A stretch of DNA of 64,000 nucleotides from JAXGQE01 sp040766585 (GCA_040766585.1 JAXGQE010000012.1:26793-90792); one strand, 5' to 3'. Numbered from the stretch's first letter, positions 54,864-63,985 are shown. Translations and numbers: made by a program. The notes: generated by a model from the letters alone, not told the origin.

Positions 54864-55082
54864 CTACTTCAAGAACTCAATCATAAAAACATCCTCTATG
54901 GACACCTTAAAAACATGGGCAATTTTTGCTGCCAACAGGAGTGACGGTGAGTATTTATCCTGTTCCAAAGCAATAATGGTCTGTCGAGTGCATCCCACAA
55001 AATCAGCCAGCTGTTGTTGGCTCATTTCATCGGAAAGGAACCGCAGTTTACGAATTCTATTGGATATCTTAATTTCTTCCAT
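54864..55082 (-). CDS. Small XRE-family regulator (minus module)
   Basis: 72 residues, almost only an HTH: S-Q-Q-Q-L-A-D-F-V-G-C-T-R-Q-T-I-I-A-L-E-Q-D-K-Y-S-P-S is the classic XRE helix-turn-helix. It resembles YozG-type regulators. ATG 55082 has AGGG nine bases upstream and overlaps the membrane-protein gene; ATG 55088 is the alternative. Confidence 0.88.
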   Translation of the reverse strand: MEEIKISNRIRKLRFLSDEMSQQQLADFVGCTRQTIIALEQDKYSPSLLLAAKIAHVFKVSIEDVFMIEFLK

Positions 55083-55506
55083 AGCCATCGACCCTTTTCT
55101 CATACCACAGATAGAAGCCACTGTTCACAATGTAGCTCAATATGACCGTCGTATAGGCAATAAACCACATCCAGGATACTGGCATCCAGTTTTCATTTTC
55201 ATAATACACGAAAATGGAAATGCAGAAAGCGAAAACGTAGATTAGAATGCATATCATGGATGCACTGCTTGCTTTTAGCTCAATTAAGAAATCACGCTCG
55301 TCTTTTTTAGGCTGTCTTATTTTGAATTGTAGATAGAAGAAAACTGAGTAGGCTATTCCGAAAATTACCGCTGCTGAGAATCGTCTGTTTGAGTCGGTCC
55401 CCCATTCCTCAGGGCCACTTCCTACAAAGAACAAACTGATTACAACAAGTAGGACCACACTCCACATGCAAAATATTATCCATGCTCGAGTTCGCGGACT
55501 ATCCAT
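55069..55506 (-). CDS. Four-helix membrane protein paired with XRE (minus module)
   Basis: 145 residues, four hydrophobic helices in two pairs with a charged cytoplasmic link (Q-P-K-K-D-E-R-D-F-L-I-E-L-K). Such proteins are common beside YozG-like regulators. ATG 55506 follows GGGAGGGTCTGGA. It overlaps the XRE gene by 14 bases. Confidence 0.75.
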   Translation of the reverse strand: MDSPRTRAWIIFCMWSVVLLVVISLFFVGSGPEEWGTDSNRRFSAAVIFGIAYSVFFYLQFKIRQPKKDERDFLIELKASSASMICILIYVFAFCISIFVYYENENWMPVSWMWFIAYTTVILSYIVNSGFYLWYEKRVDGYGRN

Positions 55507-55564
55507 TCCAGACCCTCCCATTCATAGCATCTTTCCATTTTATTGTATGCTAAATCGTACTATA

Positions 55565-55604
55565 TGTATATAATTTTTTACATTTTGTATAATTTTTTTT
55601 ACAT
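55565..55604. repeat. Two 19-bp AT-rich elements, 21 bp apart (minus module)
   Basis: TGTATATAATTTTTTACAT (55565-55583) and TGTATAATTTTTTTTACAT (55586-55604), each with TGTA...TACA ends. They are about 60-100 bases upstream of the membrane-protein start. The 21-bp step puts both on one face of the helix. Confidence 0.5.
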
Positions 55605-55990
55605 CCGAAATATTTGGAAGGCAATCAATAATGATCGTATTCATTCACACATTCATGGATGATCCACGATATTCATTTCAGCAATTCAGCCTTCATTCAA
55701 TTTCGTTCTCAATTGTATTTCAATGAGCATTTTTTCTGTCCACCGCAGAAAAAGTTTAGATAACCAGCTAGGTAGTGCCTCTTTGATCATTTCATCTGAG
55801 AGAATTTTTCTGAATTAATTTCGCTATTTACGGTATCCCTTCGCCACATCCAATCTGCCGGATTCTGTCAACAATCTGGGAGTACACCTTGATGTCCACC
55901 GCAACCGGGTCTCTGGAATAAATTGCGCGTATAGATCTTTCATACAATCATCGGATAGCCAGAAAGAAGCCCTGCTTATTTTTAAAGAGA

Positions 55991-56030
55991 ATTATTGTTT
56001 TTTGATAATTCATTATTGTAATTTAATAAT
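55991..56030. repeat. Two 19-bp AT-rich elements, 21 bp apart (plus module)
   Basis: ATTATTGTTTTTTGATAAT (55991-56009) and ATTATTGTAATTTAATAAT (56012-56030), each with ATTAT...ATAAT ends. The second overlaps the -35 of the DUF2975 promoter. Same unit length and step as in the divergent module, but a different sequence. Confidence 0.5.
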
Positions 56031-56043
56031 ATTGTGCTATAAT
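56016..56043 (+). promoter_or_regulatory. Promoter of the DUF2975/XRE operon
   Basis: TTGTAA (56016-56021), 16 bases, extended -10 TG-C-TATAAT (56038-56043), 32 bases ahead of the start. Confidence 0.6.
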
Positions 56044-56074
56044 CTACTTGATACTACGAATCTGGGGTGATTCT

Positions 56075-56626
56075 ATGAAAGCCATCGGCAAGAATTCATT
56101 ATCGAGTTTTCTGTATTGGAGTAATCTAATAGGAATTGTTCTATTCACTCTGGCAACTGGAGGAATCCTCTTTGCAGCCAGCTCTGAAAGAGTGCGTAAT
56201 TCAGGGTTTCTCTCCTTGACATTAAAAATGGAAGTATTGGAACTCCAGTATGATGCTTCCATTTTTGCAGACTACCGAATCATGCTCCCTGCTCTGGGAG
56301 TAATGCTGTGTATGATCATTATCCTGTTATTGTCGTTCCAAATCTTTCGCGAGTTGCGATGGGAGCGGATTTTCAGTCAAAAAATCGAAACCTCACTCCT
56401 CCGCCTGTCCTTAGCATTTTTGTTTCTTTCGTTAATGAAAGGAGTTTTTATGACTGCTGTAGGTCTATTATTCAATAATTACATCGGGGATTTACCAGAT
56501 TTCATGCAAATTAGCACCCAGATATTTGACGGTAATATCCTGGTCATATCTGCAATACTGTTTATCGTTTATAAGATCTACCAGCAAACGCTGATCATTG
56601 TGAATGAACACAATTTGACAATTTAA
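56075..56626 (+). CDS. DUF2975 membrane protein (plus module)
   Basis: 183 residues, four hydrophobic helices. The pattern F-R-E-L-R-W-E-R-I-F-S after helix 2 and A-I-L-F-I-V-Y-K-I-Y-Q-Q-T near the end is typical of DUF2975. ATG 56075 follows GGGGTGATTCT. The XRE gene follows 11 bases later. A membrane sensor partner of the regulator is plausible. Confidence 0.85.
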   Translation: MKAIGKNSLSSFLYWSNLIGIVLFTLATGGILFAASSERVRNSGFLSLTLKMEVLELQYDASIFADYRIMLPALGVMLCMIIILLLSFQIFRELRWERIFSQKIETSLLRLSLAFLFLSLMKGVFMTAVGLLFNNYIGDLPDFMQISTQIFDGNILVISAILFIVYKIYQQTLIIVNEHNLTI

Positions 56627-56637
56627 GGTGGTATACC

Positions 56638-56868
56638 ATGCCAATTCAAATCAATTTGGATGTAATGCTGGCAAAACGGAGAATTGCTTCAAAAGATTTG
56701 GCCGATCAAATAGGAATTACACCGGCGAATTTATCCATCCTAAAAACCGGGAAAGCAAAAGCGATACGATTTATCACTCTCGAAGCTATATGCAAAATTC
56801 TCAATTGCCAACCGGGCGATATTCTTGAATACATTCCAGAAGACCGGATTCTTGAGCAGAAAAATTAA
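56638..56868 (+). CDS. Small XRE-family regulator (YozG-like, plus module)
   Basis: 76 residues. M-L-A-K-R-R-I-A-S-K-D-L-A-D-Q-I-G-I-T-P-A-N-L-S-I-L-K-T-G-K is an XRE HTH, followed by F-I-T-L-E-A-I-C-K-I-L-N-C-Q-P-G-D-I-L-E-Y, as in YozG. ATG 56638 follows AAGGTGGTATACC. It may bind the tandem elements at 55991-56030. Confidence 0.9.
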   Translation: MPIQINLDVMLAKRRIASKDLADQIGITPANLSILKTGKAKAIRFITLEAICKILNCQPGDILEYIPEDRILEQKN

Positions 56869-56881
56869 CTGCAGTGGAAAA

Positions 56882-56912
56882 AGCACAGAGGGCTGAGATG
56901 GCCCTCTGTGCT
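56882..56912. terminator. Bidirectional terminator between XRE and katG
   Basis: 12-bp stem AGCACAGAGGGC / GCCCTCTGTGCT around a 7-base loop; the minus side has TTTTT, so it mainly ends katG. Confidence 0.8.
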
Positions 56913-56946
56913 GTTAAAACAGGAAATTGAAATTTTAAGTTTCGAG

Positions 56947-59139
56947 TTATGCTCGATCAAAGCGGTCTGCATTCATAACCTTGTTCCAGGCAGCGACGAA
57001 ATCATGGATGAACTTCATGTGAGAATCATCGCTGGCATAGACTTCGGAAATAGCCCTCAGTTCTGAGTGTGAACCAAAAATGAGGTCCGCTCGGGTGCCC
57101 TTCCATTTAAGCTCTCCGGTTCCCCGATCACGGCCTTCGAACACATCACTATCTTCAGAGGACGGTTTCCAGATAGTATCCATATCCAGCAGGTTGACAA
57201 AGAAGTCGTTGGTCAAGGTCTCCGGTTTTTTCGTTAATACTCCGTTCTGAGATTGTCCGTAGTTTGCGTTGAGGACCCGCATTCCGCCCACCAGCACCGT
57301 CATTTCCGGAGCCGTTAATGTGAGTAATTGGGCACGATCCACCAGCATTTCCTCTGCCTTTACGGCATATTTTGCTTTCTGGTAGTTGCGGAATCCATCG
57401 GCTTTCAGCTCCAGAGCTGAGAATGAAAGGACATCTGTCTGCTCCTGGGAAGCATCTGTACGGCCGGGCATAAAGGGTACGGTGATGTCATGTCCGGCAT
57501 TCTTGGCTGCTAATTCAATGGCTGCACAGCCCCCCAGCACGATCAAGTCGGCCATAGAAACCTTCTTACTGCCGGACTGAGCATGGTTAAAGGAAGATTG
57601 AATCTTCTCCAGAGCCTGAAGCACTTTATGCAGCTGTGTCGGCTGGTTCACTTCCCAATTCTTCTGGGGTTCAAGGCGAATCCGTGCACCGTTCGCCCCG
57701 CCCCGCTTATCGGAGCCGCGGAAGGTGGAGGCGGAAGCCCACGCAGTTGCGATCAACTGAGGGATCGTTAAGCCGGATGCTAGAATTTCACTTTTAAGTT
57801 TAGCTATATCATGTTCATCAATCAGCTCATGATCCACTGCAGGTACAGGATCCTGCCAAATCAGTTCTTCGGAAGGAACTTCCGGTCCAAGATAGCGAGA
57901 CCGTGGCCCCATATCCCGATGAGTCAATTTGAACCATGCGCGGGCGAAAGCGTCGGCAAATTCCTCCGGATGATCGCGGTACCTCTCTGCAATGGGTCTG
58001 TAGATTGGATCATATCGCAGGGACAGATCCGCGGTGGTCATCATGGGTGCGTGCCGCTTATTGGGATCGTGAGCGTCCTGTACAGTATCGGCAGCCGCAG
58101 GATCCGTCGGAACCCACTGGAACGCGCCGGCTGGACTCTTTACCAGGTTCCAGTCGTATTTGAATAGTGTTTCCAAGTAGCCCATATCAAATGTAGTCGG
58201 TTTCGGCTTCCATGCTCCCTCAATACCGCTGCTGATGGTGTCACCGCCTTTTCCTTCACCGAAATCACTCTTCCACCCGAGCCCCATCTGTTCGATGGGG
58301 GCTGCTTCCGGTTCCGGTCCCACATGGGTTGCAGGAGCCGCACCGTGGCATTTTCCGAAGGTGTGACCTCCCGCGACTAAAGCCACGGTCTCTTCATCAT
58401 TCATGGCCATCCGCGCGAAGGTTTCTCGCACATCACGACCCGAAGCCACAGCATCCGGCATCCCATTGGGCCCTTCCGGATTCACATAGATCAAACCCAT
58501 TTGAACGGCAGCCAGAGGATTTTCCAGGTCCCGCTCTCCGGTGTATCGCTTGTCGCCAAGCCACTCGTCTTCCGATCCCCAATACACATCTTGCTGGGCT
58601 TCCCACACGTCCTCCCGTCCTCCACCGAATCCGAAGGTTTCAAGACCCATCGATTCCAGTGCACAGTTTCCGGCAAGGATCATCAAATCCGCCCAAGAGA
58701 TTTTTTTGCCATATTTCTTCTTGATGGGCCACAGCAGACGGCGTGCTTTATCCAGATTGACGTTGTCCGGCCAGCTGTTGAGAGGAGCAAAGCGCTGCGT
58801 GCCGTCTCCGGCCCCTCCCCGACCATCTCCCAATCGATAAGTTCCTGCACTGTGCCACGCCATTCGAATGAAGAAAGGCCCATAATGACCGTAGTCAGCC
58901 GGCCACCATTCCTGGGAGTCTGTCATCAGAGCATACAAATCCTTTTTGATCGCATCCAGATCCAGTTTCTTAAATTCCTCAGCATATTTGAAGTCTGCAC
59001 CCATTGGATTGCTTAAATCAGAGTTCTGATGGAGGACCTTCAGGTCCAGTTGATTTGGCCACCAATCCTTGTTGGATGTCCCTCCACCCGAGATGGCTTT
59101 TTTCGTCTTGCCTGTAACTGGGCATTTCATTTCTTCCAT
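56947..59139 (-). CDS. katG: Catalase-peroxidase
   Basis: 730 residues, bifunctional heme enzyme that removes hydrogen peroxide. Catalytic region R-M-A-W-H-S-A-G-T-Y (distal Arg, Trp, His); the crosslink Tyr is in I-Y-V-N-P-E-G-P-N-G; the crosslink Met is in R-M-A-M-N; the proximal His is in A-G-G-H-T-F-G-K. The C-terminal domain copy is complete. ATG 59139 follows GGAGGTAGAAAAT. A PerR-like box lies about 200 bases upstream. Confidence 0.96.
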   Translation of the reverse strand: MEEMKCPVTGKTKKAISGGGTSNKDWWPNQLDLKVLHQNSDLSNPMGADFKYAEEFKKLDLDAIKKDLYALMTDSQEWWPADYGHYGPFFIRMAWHSAGTYRLGDGRGGAGDGTQRFAPLNSWPDNVNLDKARRLLWPIKKKYGKKISWADLMILAGNCALESMGLETFGFGGGREDVWEAQQDVYWGSEDEWLGDKRYTGERDLENPLAAVQMGLIYVNPEGPNGMPDAVASGRDVRETFARMAMNDEETVALVAGGHTFGKCHGAAPATHVGPEPEAAPIEQMGLGWKSDFGEGKGGDTISSGIEGAWKPKPTTFDMGYLETLFKYDWNLVKSPAGAFQWVPTDPAAADTVQDAHDPNKRHAPMMTTADLSLRYDPIYRPIAERYRDHPEEFADAFARAWFKLTHRDMGPRSRYLGPEVPSEELIWQDPVPAVDHELIDEHDIAKLKSEILASGLTIPQLIATAWASASTFRGSDKRGGANGARIRLEPQKNWEVNQPTQLHKVLQALEKIQSSFNHAQSGSKKVSMADLIVLGGCAAIELAAKNAGHDITVPFMPGRTDASQEQTDVLSFSALELKADGFRNYQKAKYAVKAEEMLVDRAQLLTLTAPEMTVLVGGMRVLNANYGQSQNGVLTKKPETLTNDFFVNLLDMDTIWKPSSEDSDVFEGRDRGTGELKWKGTRADLIFGSHSELRAISEVYASDDSHMKFIHDFVAAWNKVMNADRFDRA

Positions 59140-59332
59140 ATTTTCTACCTCCTTGTATAAATTTCTCATACTGTAAAAAGCATGAGCATGGATCCTTACA
59201 CATAAAAACACTCAAAAAGAATTTCTCGTGAAAATGTTTGAGGTAAGAAAAACTTTTCATATCTCGATAGTTCGTCGGTGCTGACCTGCGTCGCAACTAT
59301 AAAGTAAGAAAAGTTTGTGAATGTATCCTTAA

Positions 59333-59536
59333 TTCAGTTGTAATCGTTACAACTATTATACCCTTGATGTCCCTCCAAGACAAGAGTATATTGCGGATTC
59401 TGTGTATGACCATGACGATTTTAAATCAAATGATGAAGTTGTTGAAGAGATAGTATTTCTTCTTAGCAGCTTTGTGGTTGTACCACCCTCAAAGCTTGAT
59501 TGCAGATTCCGAAAAGTCATAATCGCAAAGAAATAG
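59333..59536 (+). pseudogene. Open fragment without a start codon
   Basis: From after a stop at 59330 to TAG at 59534 the plus frame is open for about 67 codons, with acidic protein-like content (D-V-P-P-R-Q-E-Y-I-A, D-H-D-D-F-K-S-N-D-E-V-V-E-E-I, F-V-V-V-P-P-S-K-L). No start lies in its first part. It may be the end of a lost gene; not recognised. Confidence 0.25.
59336..59354. promoter_or_regulatory. PerR/Fur-like box upstream of katG
   Basis: TTGTAATCGTTACAA (59338-59352) differs from the PerR consensus TTATAATNATTATAA at three of 14 fixed positions and has 8-bp arms AGTTGTAA/TTACAACT. Peroxide control of katG would fit. Confidence 0.6.
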
Positions 59537-59635
59537 TAATCAATGTTTGGCTTCCTCAGATTCGAGCCGTTCATGCCAGAGGCTCCACATCCAAAGTGTT
59601 GATATCCATGCGATGGATTGTCGTGAGGCTGCTTG

Positions 59636-60190
59636 CTATGTTTGAATTTTCTTCACGATGTACATGTGAAATTTTGTATCATGCTCCGGATAATCAGTGT
59701 ATCCTTCGAGCAAAACCAGAAAAGATACTCCACTCTCATGGATAGTATTGATCAATTGCTTTTCTCTCTTCGGGCCTTTTTGCGTGAAAATGCAAATCAC
59801 ACCACCCGGTTTTATTTCCAAGCAAATTCTCTTCAACAGATCCTTCTCTTTCTCAATGTCCTGTTTATAGAAATGGAAAATAGAATCCAACAGCAATATA
59901 TCGAATTCATCTGTAATGTTAAATGAATAAATATCTGCGATAATTCCTTCAACCTGCAAATTTTCTCTTTGAGCAGCTTGGTTTAGCTGTTCAATGCCAA
60001 CATACGAACTGTCAACTCCCAGTACTCGATATCCCATTCGCCCTAAAACCAAAGCATCTCTACCTTGACCGCATCCCAGATCCAGGACCACATTTCTTTC
60101 AGGATAGTTTTCAAAGAAATGAACCAGCCCTGGGTATGGATTACCAAAGTAAGCTTCTTTTTGATAGTACTTATTGTATTTATTTTTCAT
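59636..60190 (-). CDS. SAM-dependent methyltransferase (TehB-like)
   Basis: 184 residues; motif I V-L-D-L-G-C-G-Q-G-R-D-A-L, then V-L-G-V-D-S-S, A-D-I-Y-S-F and I-L-L-L-D-S-I-F-H-F. Small TehB-type proteins methylate oxyanions or small molecules. No partner is visible. Confidence 0.85.
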   Translation of the reverse strand: MKNKYNKYYQKEAYFGNPYPGLVHFFENYPERNVVLDLGCGQGRDALVLGRMGYRVLGVDSSYVGIEQLNQAAQRENLQVEGIIADIYSFNITDEFDILLLDSIFHFYKQDIEKEKDLLKRICLEIKPGGVICIFTQKGPKREKQLINTIHESGVSFLVLLEGYTDYPEHDTKFHMYIVKKIQT

Positions 60191-60354
60191 CCCATTTCAT
60201 TCCTCTGCTATTGGTCGAGTCCTCAGCAGTCCAAAGATCCTCATCTATTTCTGTCTAGAGATTCGCGCTTTGGTTGCTGGTCTGAATCTGTATTCCAGGT
60301 GGACTATCCGATCCACCCTTGGTTACATACATTGATGCTTGATTGTGATACGAA

Positions 60355-61296
60355 CTAATCGCTCCAGGGAATCTCTCTGGGACGACTCAGCCACTGATGT
60401 TTGAAAACAGGAATCTTGAGTTCTGTACCCAGCAACCGAAGCTGCTGTTTGTATACACCCTTCAGATTATCATGATGCACAATTCCTTCTATACCATCAC
60501 AAATGGACTCTATGCATTTCCTGTACCGAATGAGCCCCTGATCTCCTTCATACTGACCGGTAACCAACCAGTGATTGGGTAGAATATGGGAGATACCAAA
60601 AGCATACTCATCCCATGATGCGAAAACGGCTTGGGAGAATGAGGGTTCAAAATGTACGCCCCCCACACATAGAATATTCTTTATGATCTTACCTGTGTCT
60701 TGAAAAACTCCCGTGAGAGACTTGGCAATAACTTCTGCAGCCCGTTCATTGGTCCAACTTTCATGTGTGCTGCCAATTTCGATATCAACCAAAGGCACTG
60801 GAAATTCTGTGATTAAATAGGGTGAGCCACCATTATAAACCATACCCGACCAGTGCGTACCTTCTGTTGTGATGCGAAAATCATCCAAATCACCCACAGT
60901 CCGGTTTGCCTCCAGGACCCATAGCAGATTATGCATACAATGAGAGTTGGCATTTCCGAAGTACCCTGAATTCACGTCCCCTGTTGTATGTACAGAAAGA
61001 ATTCTATCCGGTGCGTTCTCTCCTTCGTGCCACGTTATGAGTCCTGAGAAATCAAAGTCAGCAAAATATTGATTCATAGTCGGCAAATATCGTCTGTAAT
61101 CATGGCATACTACCTTATTTGTTCGGACAAAATAGAACTCATTGCCCATCTCATCGGTCAGTGAAAGGACCGGCTGAGCATCGATGAGTATGTCGGTTTT
61201 GCATAATGGATACATCTCGGATACCGCATTGAATACATTCCTGGCCACTGGATCAATATCTGAGTTCGTGCAAAAAAAGTACACTGCTCTTTTCAT
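60355..61296 (-). CDS. D-aminoacyl-tRNA deacylase, archaeal/plant type (DTD2/DtdA family)
   Basis: 313 residues. The family signatures are clear: G-L-I-T-W-H-E-G-E-N-A-P-D-R-I-L-S-V-H-T-T-G-D (HxGE and HTxGN-like), T-T-E-G-T-H-W-S-G, V-D-I-E-I-G-S-T-H-E-S-W and V-G-G-V-H-F-E-P-S-F. These enzymes cleave D-amino acids off tRNA and are mainly archaeal and plant. Its presence in this bacterium suggests transfer. Start 61296. Confidence 0.85.
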   Translation of the reverse strand: MKRAVYFFCTNSDIDPVARNVFNAVSEMYPLCKTDILIDAQPVLSLTDEMGNEFYFVRTNKVVCHDYRRYLPTMNQYFADFDFSGLITWHEGENAPDRILSVHTTGDVNSGYFGNANSHCMHNLLWVLEANRTVGDLDDFRITTEGTHWSGMVYNGGSPYLITEFPVPLVDIEIGSTHESWTNERAAEVIAKSLTGVFQDTGKIIKNILCVGGVHFEPSFSQAVFASWDEYAFGISHILPNHWLVTGQYEGDQGLIRYRKCIESICDGIEGIVHHDNLKGVYKQQLRLLGTELKIPVFKHQWLSRPREIPWSD

Positions 61297-61439
61297 GCCC
61301 TTACCCCCTTACATCGTTTCCCGCAATTTTTTACCAAAGACAGCACCCACAGATCCGGTTCTAATAATCTTAAATTATCATTGATCATTCAATTATTGCT
61401 TTCCAGCCAACCTCCTTCTGTTCACATGATTTCGATTCT

Positions 61440-61898
61440 TCAATTTGTGGTACGCTTTTTTGCTTCCTCTGTCAACGCCATATCTTTTCTTCGAGTTATC
61501 TTCTGAATAAACTCTACCTTGCGAAAGCGCAGAGCAGAAAAATCTTCATTGATGGAAACTTGACGAACAGGTTCAAATCCATATTCTCCAAGTATTCTCC
61601 ATCCATGATCTCGATCAATATCACTTTCGTACTTTTTAGACGATTTCTTTGGATAGCAAAACCAAAGGATACAATCACCCTGAAGCTTATTTATGATTCG
61701 AGGAACAATGTGCTCAACCATTTTTTGCTGCAGTACAAAAATCAACGCATTCTCAATATGCACCGCCTGATTGATCTCAACTACCCAATTCGTTTCTTTG
61801 GACATTTCATCAAATATTGTGACTAACTCGTCAGGAATATTCAATACCAATATTTCTGAATTACTTTTAAAATTTATTTTTTTAAGCAGTGATTGCAT
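61440..61898 (-). CDS. Conserved hypothetical protein
   Basis: 152 residues. E-I-L-V-L-N-I-P-D-E-L opens a small alpha/beta protein; L-W-F-C-Y-P-K-K-S-S-K-K-Y and F-E-P-V-R-Q-V-S-I-N-E-D-F-S-A-L-R-F-R-K-V-E are conserved in relatives I remember without a clear name (possibly DUF3052-like). ATG 61898 follows GGGGGGTGTGAT. Confidence 0.65.
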   Translation of the reverse strand: MQSLLKKINFKSNSEILVLNIPDELVTIFDEMSKETNWVVEINQAVHIENALIFVLQQKMVEHIVPRIINKLQGDCILWFCYPKKSSKKYESDIDRDHGWRILGEYGFEPVRQVSINEDFSALRFRKVEFIQKITRRKDMALTEEAKKRTTN

Positions 61899-62004
61899 AT
61901 CACACCCCCCTTTCCAAATGCACATAATCATTAATGACACGATGAGTTTTAGTGTGAACAAAATTTCTGATTATCCATACACAAGTTGATCCAATCGCTG
62001 ATGA

Positions 62005-62838
62005 TTAGGGTTTCTTTTTTAATCTGGCGAGATGCAAACTGCCCATCAATATGAGTAACCCTAATCCAACAGACCATACATTCGTCAAAATAGGAACAGG
62101 ATGTCGGACGATCATTAATAGTTTTGGATCATCCACTACGATCAAGCCTGTGAATAGTCCAACTGGTATAATTAGCGGAACGATTAACTGAATACGTTGT
62201 GCCCCTTTCCAATGATACTTCGTTGCTCGTTTTATATTCGTTAGTATCCACGGTACAATAATATATGCGATGACAAAATAGGAAATCACCAGACCCAGTT
62301 CCATTTCTTCTGATTCAAGAGCTACTAACGATATTTGCCCTGTTCGTACTACTAAATAAGATTTTATCAGTAATAGGAAGCCTACGAATAGAAATGTTGA
62401 GTAACTAAGGATCCACAGTAGAGAGATATTTACTCCTGTCTCGGTTATGAACCTTTCGACAAATTCTGGCAAGCTGTTGCCAACCACTTCATGAACCTCT
62501 CGACCTTCCAGGTTTGCGTGTTCAAAGATTTCAAGAATCATGGTCATTATTCCGTCTTGATCATCCCAAGATGTACCATAGGTTCCGACTAATTCATGGG
62601 CGTTAATATATTCAGATTGGTATTCCGGGGGAAGTCTCTGGACACGCATTTTGATGCGCTGAACTTGACTGAATGATATGTAAACAGCGATTAGAGCCAT
62701 GAGAATCATAACGGGAGATAGTACAGTCAATGCCGGTCGGGCTTCAGCTTTCACAATGTATACCACTATCGACATTACAATTAATAAAGCAGTTAATGCA
62801 ATTGACATATACAGTTTATTTTTCCCTTGATAATTCAT
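62005..62838 (-). CDS. Membrane protein with DUF1048-like segment
   Basis: 277 residues; two N-terminal helices, a cytoplasmic segment W-D-D-Q-D-G-I-M-T-M-I-L-E-I-F-E-H-A-N-L-E-G-R-E-V-x-E-V (near 93-121) like DUF1048, and four or five C-terminal helices. DUF1048 proteins usually sit beside PadR regulators. It overlaps the padR gene by 4 bases. Confidence 0.75.
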   Translation of the reverse strand: MNYQGKNKLYMSIALTALLIVMSIVVYIVKAEARPALTVLSPVMILMALIAVYISFSQVQRIKMRVQRLPPEYQSEYINAHELVGTYGTSWDDQDGIMTMILEIFEHANLEGREVHEVVGNSLPEFVERFITETGVNISLLWILSYSTFLFVGFLLLIKSYLVVRTGQISLVALESEEMELGLVISYFVIAYIIVPWILTNIKRATKYHWKGAQRIQLIVPLIIPVGLFTGLIVVDDPKLLMIVRHPVPILTNVWSVGLGLLILMGSLHLARLKKKP

Positions 62839-63164
62839 TCATTACCCCCCTCAAAAACCCCATCGACTACTCTTGCCATCTCATACCAGACTTCTGTGAA
62901 TGATTCTAAATATTTTCTACCTTCAGGAGTTATGTGAAAATACTTTCTACTAGGACCCAAAGATGATTTTTTGATTTCGGAATTGACAAGACCTTTTCTT
63001 TCAAGCCGTATTAATACGGGATAGACACTCCCCTCATTGAGATCTGCTAAACCTTTCTTGATTAGCTTCCCAGTTATTTCATAACCATAGGTTTCACCTT
63101 GTCCTATAATCTTTAAAATACACCCTTCCAATACCCCTTTTAATAATTGTGCCCGGTCGACCAA
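62835..63164 (-). CDS. PadR-family repressor
   Basis: 109 residues. G-C-I-L-K-I-I-G-Q-G-E-T-Y-G-Y-E-I and S-V-Y-P-V-L-I-R-L-E-R-K-G-L-V are the PadR hallmarks. It is the first gene of a two-gene operon with the membrane protein and probably represses it through the inverted repeat at 63190-63227. Confidence 0.92.
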   Translation of the reverse strand: MVDRAQLLKGVLEGCILKIIGQGETYGYEITGKLIKKGLADLNEGSVYPVLIRLERKGLVNSEIKKSSLGPSRKYFHITPEGRKYLESFTEVWYEMARVVDGVFEGGNE

Positions 63165-63189
63165 ACTACCACCTCCACTACCCTACATA

Positions 63190-63235
63190 ATCGAATAGTC
63201 TGTGTTCATTATATACCACTATTCGATATTGTCAA
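63190..63235 (-). promoter_or_regulatory. padR promoter with inverted-repeat operator
   Basis: Minus-strand TTGACA (63230-63235), 16 bases, TATAAT (63208-63213), both consensus. A 10-bp inverted repeat ATCGAATAGT/ACTATTCGAT (63190-63199, 63218-63227) straddles the -10. Confidence 0.7.
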
Positions 63236-63550
63236 GTAGTGAGACTGATGAACCAAAAAAACTTTTACCCTACCATTATTTCGGTGTTGGAAAATTGATA
63301 AGGTTCCAAAGTATTTTACCAATAATTTTCTTGCTGGTTCAAGGGTACAGCTTAGATGCACTTCGTTCATAGATGTACTAATGGGGGAATAGAGCATTCA
63401 GCAGCATTCACTGTTTCTCACATTTATGTATTTGTAGAGTAAGCAGCGAGTTTTACCTCAGGATTCATTGGACAATCGTGGAGACGATAGGTTTTTAAGC
63501 GCTGCATCAGCAGGTAGCAAATACCGGATTTTCCTGTTAGCCCGCACAAT
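63236..63550. other. Gap with no gene seen
   Basis: About 315 bases between the padR promoter and the recombinase remnant. No gene was recognised; the last part may be further decayed recombinase sequence. Confidence 0.4.
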
Positions 63551-63985
63551 GAAAAGTACAAGCAACAGGTGCTGGCCACCACCATTAATCAGACCCTCTG
63601 TGAAAAAGAAACCTCTCTTACAACCTAGCAGCATATGATAGAAGCTGTCCTCTACCACGAAACGATTAGAGTAAGCCGATATCGAAAAACAGCTTCATGA
63701 GCTTCAATCCGAGCTTCAGAAATTGACGGCTCAAATGCTGGCTATAAGAATACCGGTAGCGAGATTTGCCCCCTTCGCACCGAAAAGCAGATGCTTCAGC
63801 TAAATAGCGCCGGTCGGGATGACCTCAAAACGGATTGCTGATATGAGCATCATCCTCCGTAAAGAGCCAACAGTCATCAAAGAATATGGTCAAAAGCTGG
63901 TCCAAGATCGATTGACCTGGTCACGGTTTAAGAGGATCGGTTTGAGGAAGTGTTCCAATCTGGGTGATGATTGAGGTTAGTCCTT
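63551..63985 (+). pseudogene. Decayed large serine recombinase, C-terminal part
   Basis: In shifting plus frames the C-terminal part of a large serine recombinase can be followed: Q-Q-V-L-A-T-T-I-N-Q-T-L, then I-E-A-V-L after an internal stop, D-I-E-K-Q-L-H-E-L-Q-S-E-L-Q-K-L (coiled coil) in another frame, L-R-T-E-K-Q-M-L-Q-L-N-S-A-G-R-D-D-L-K, and D-L-V-T-V-stop-E-D-R-F-E-E-V-F-Q-S-G. Several stops and frameshifts make it non-functional. It marks a past integrative element, whose other end probably lies to the right. Confidence 0.6.

Noticed and set aside
63209..63397. Minus-strand frame upstream of padR
   Set aside because: It covers the padR promoter and has no ribosome site.
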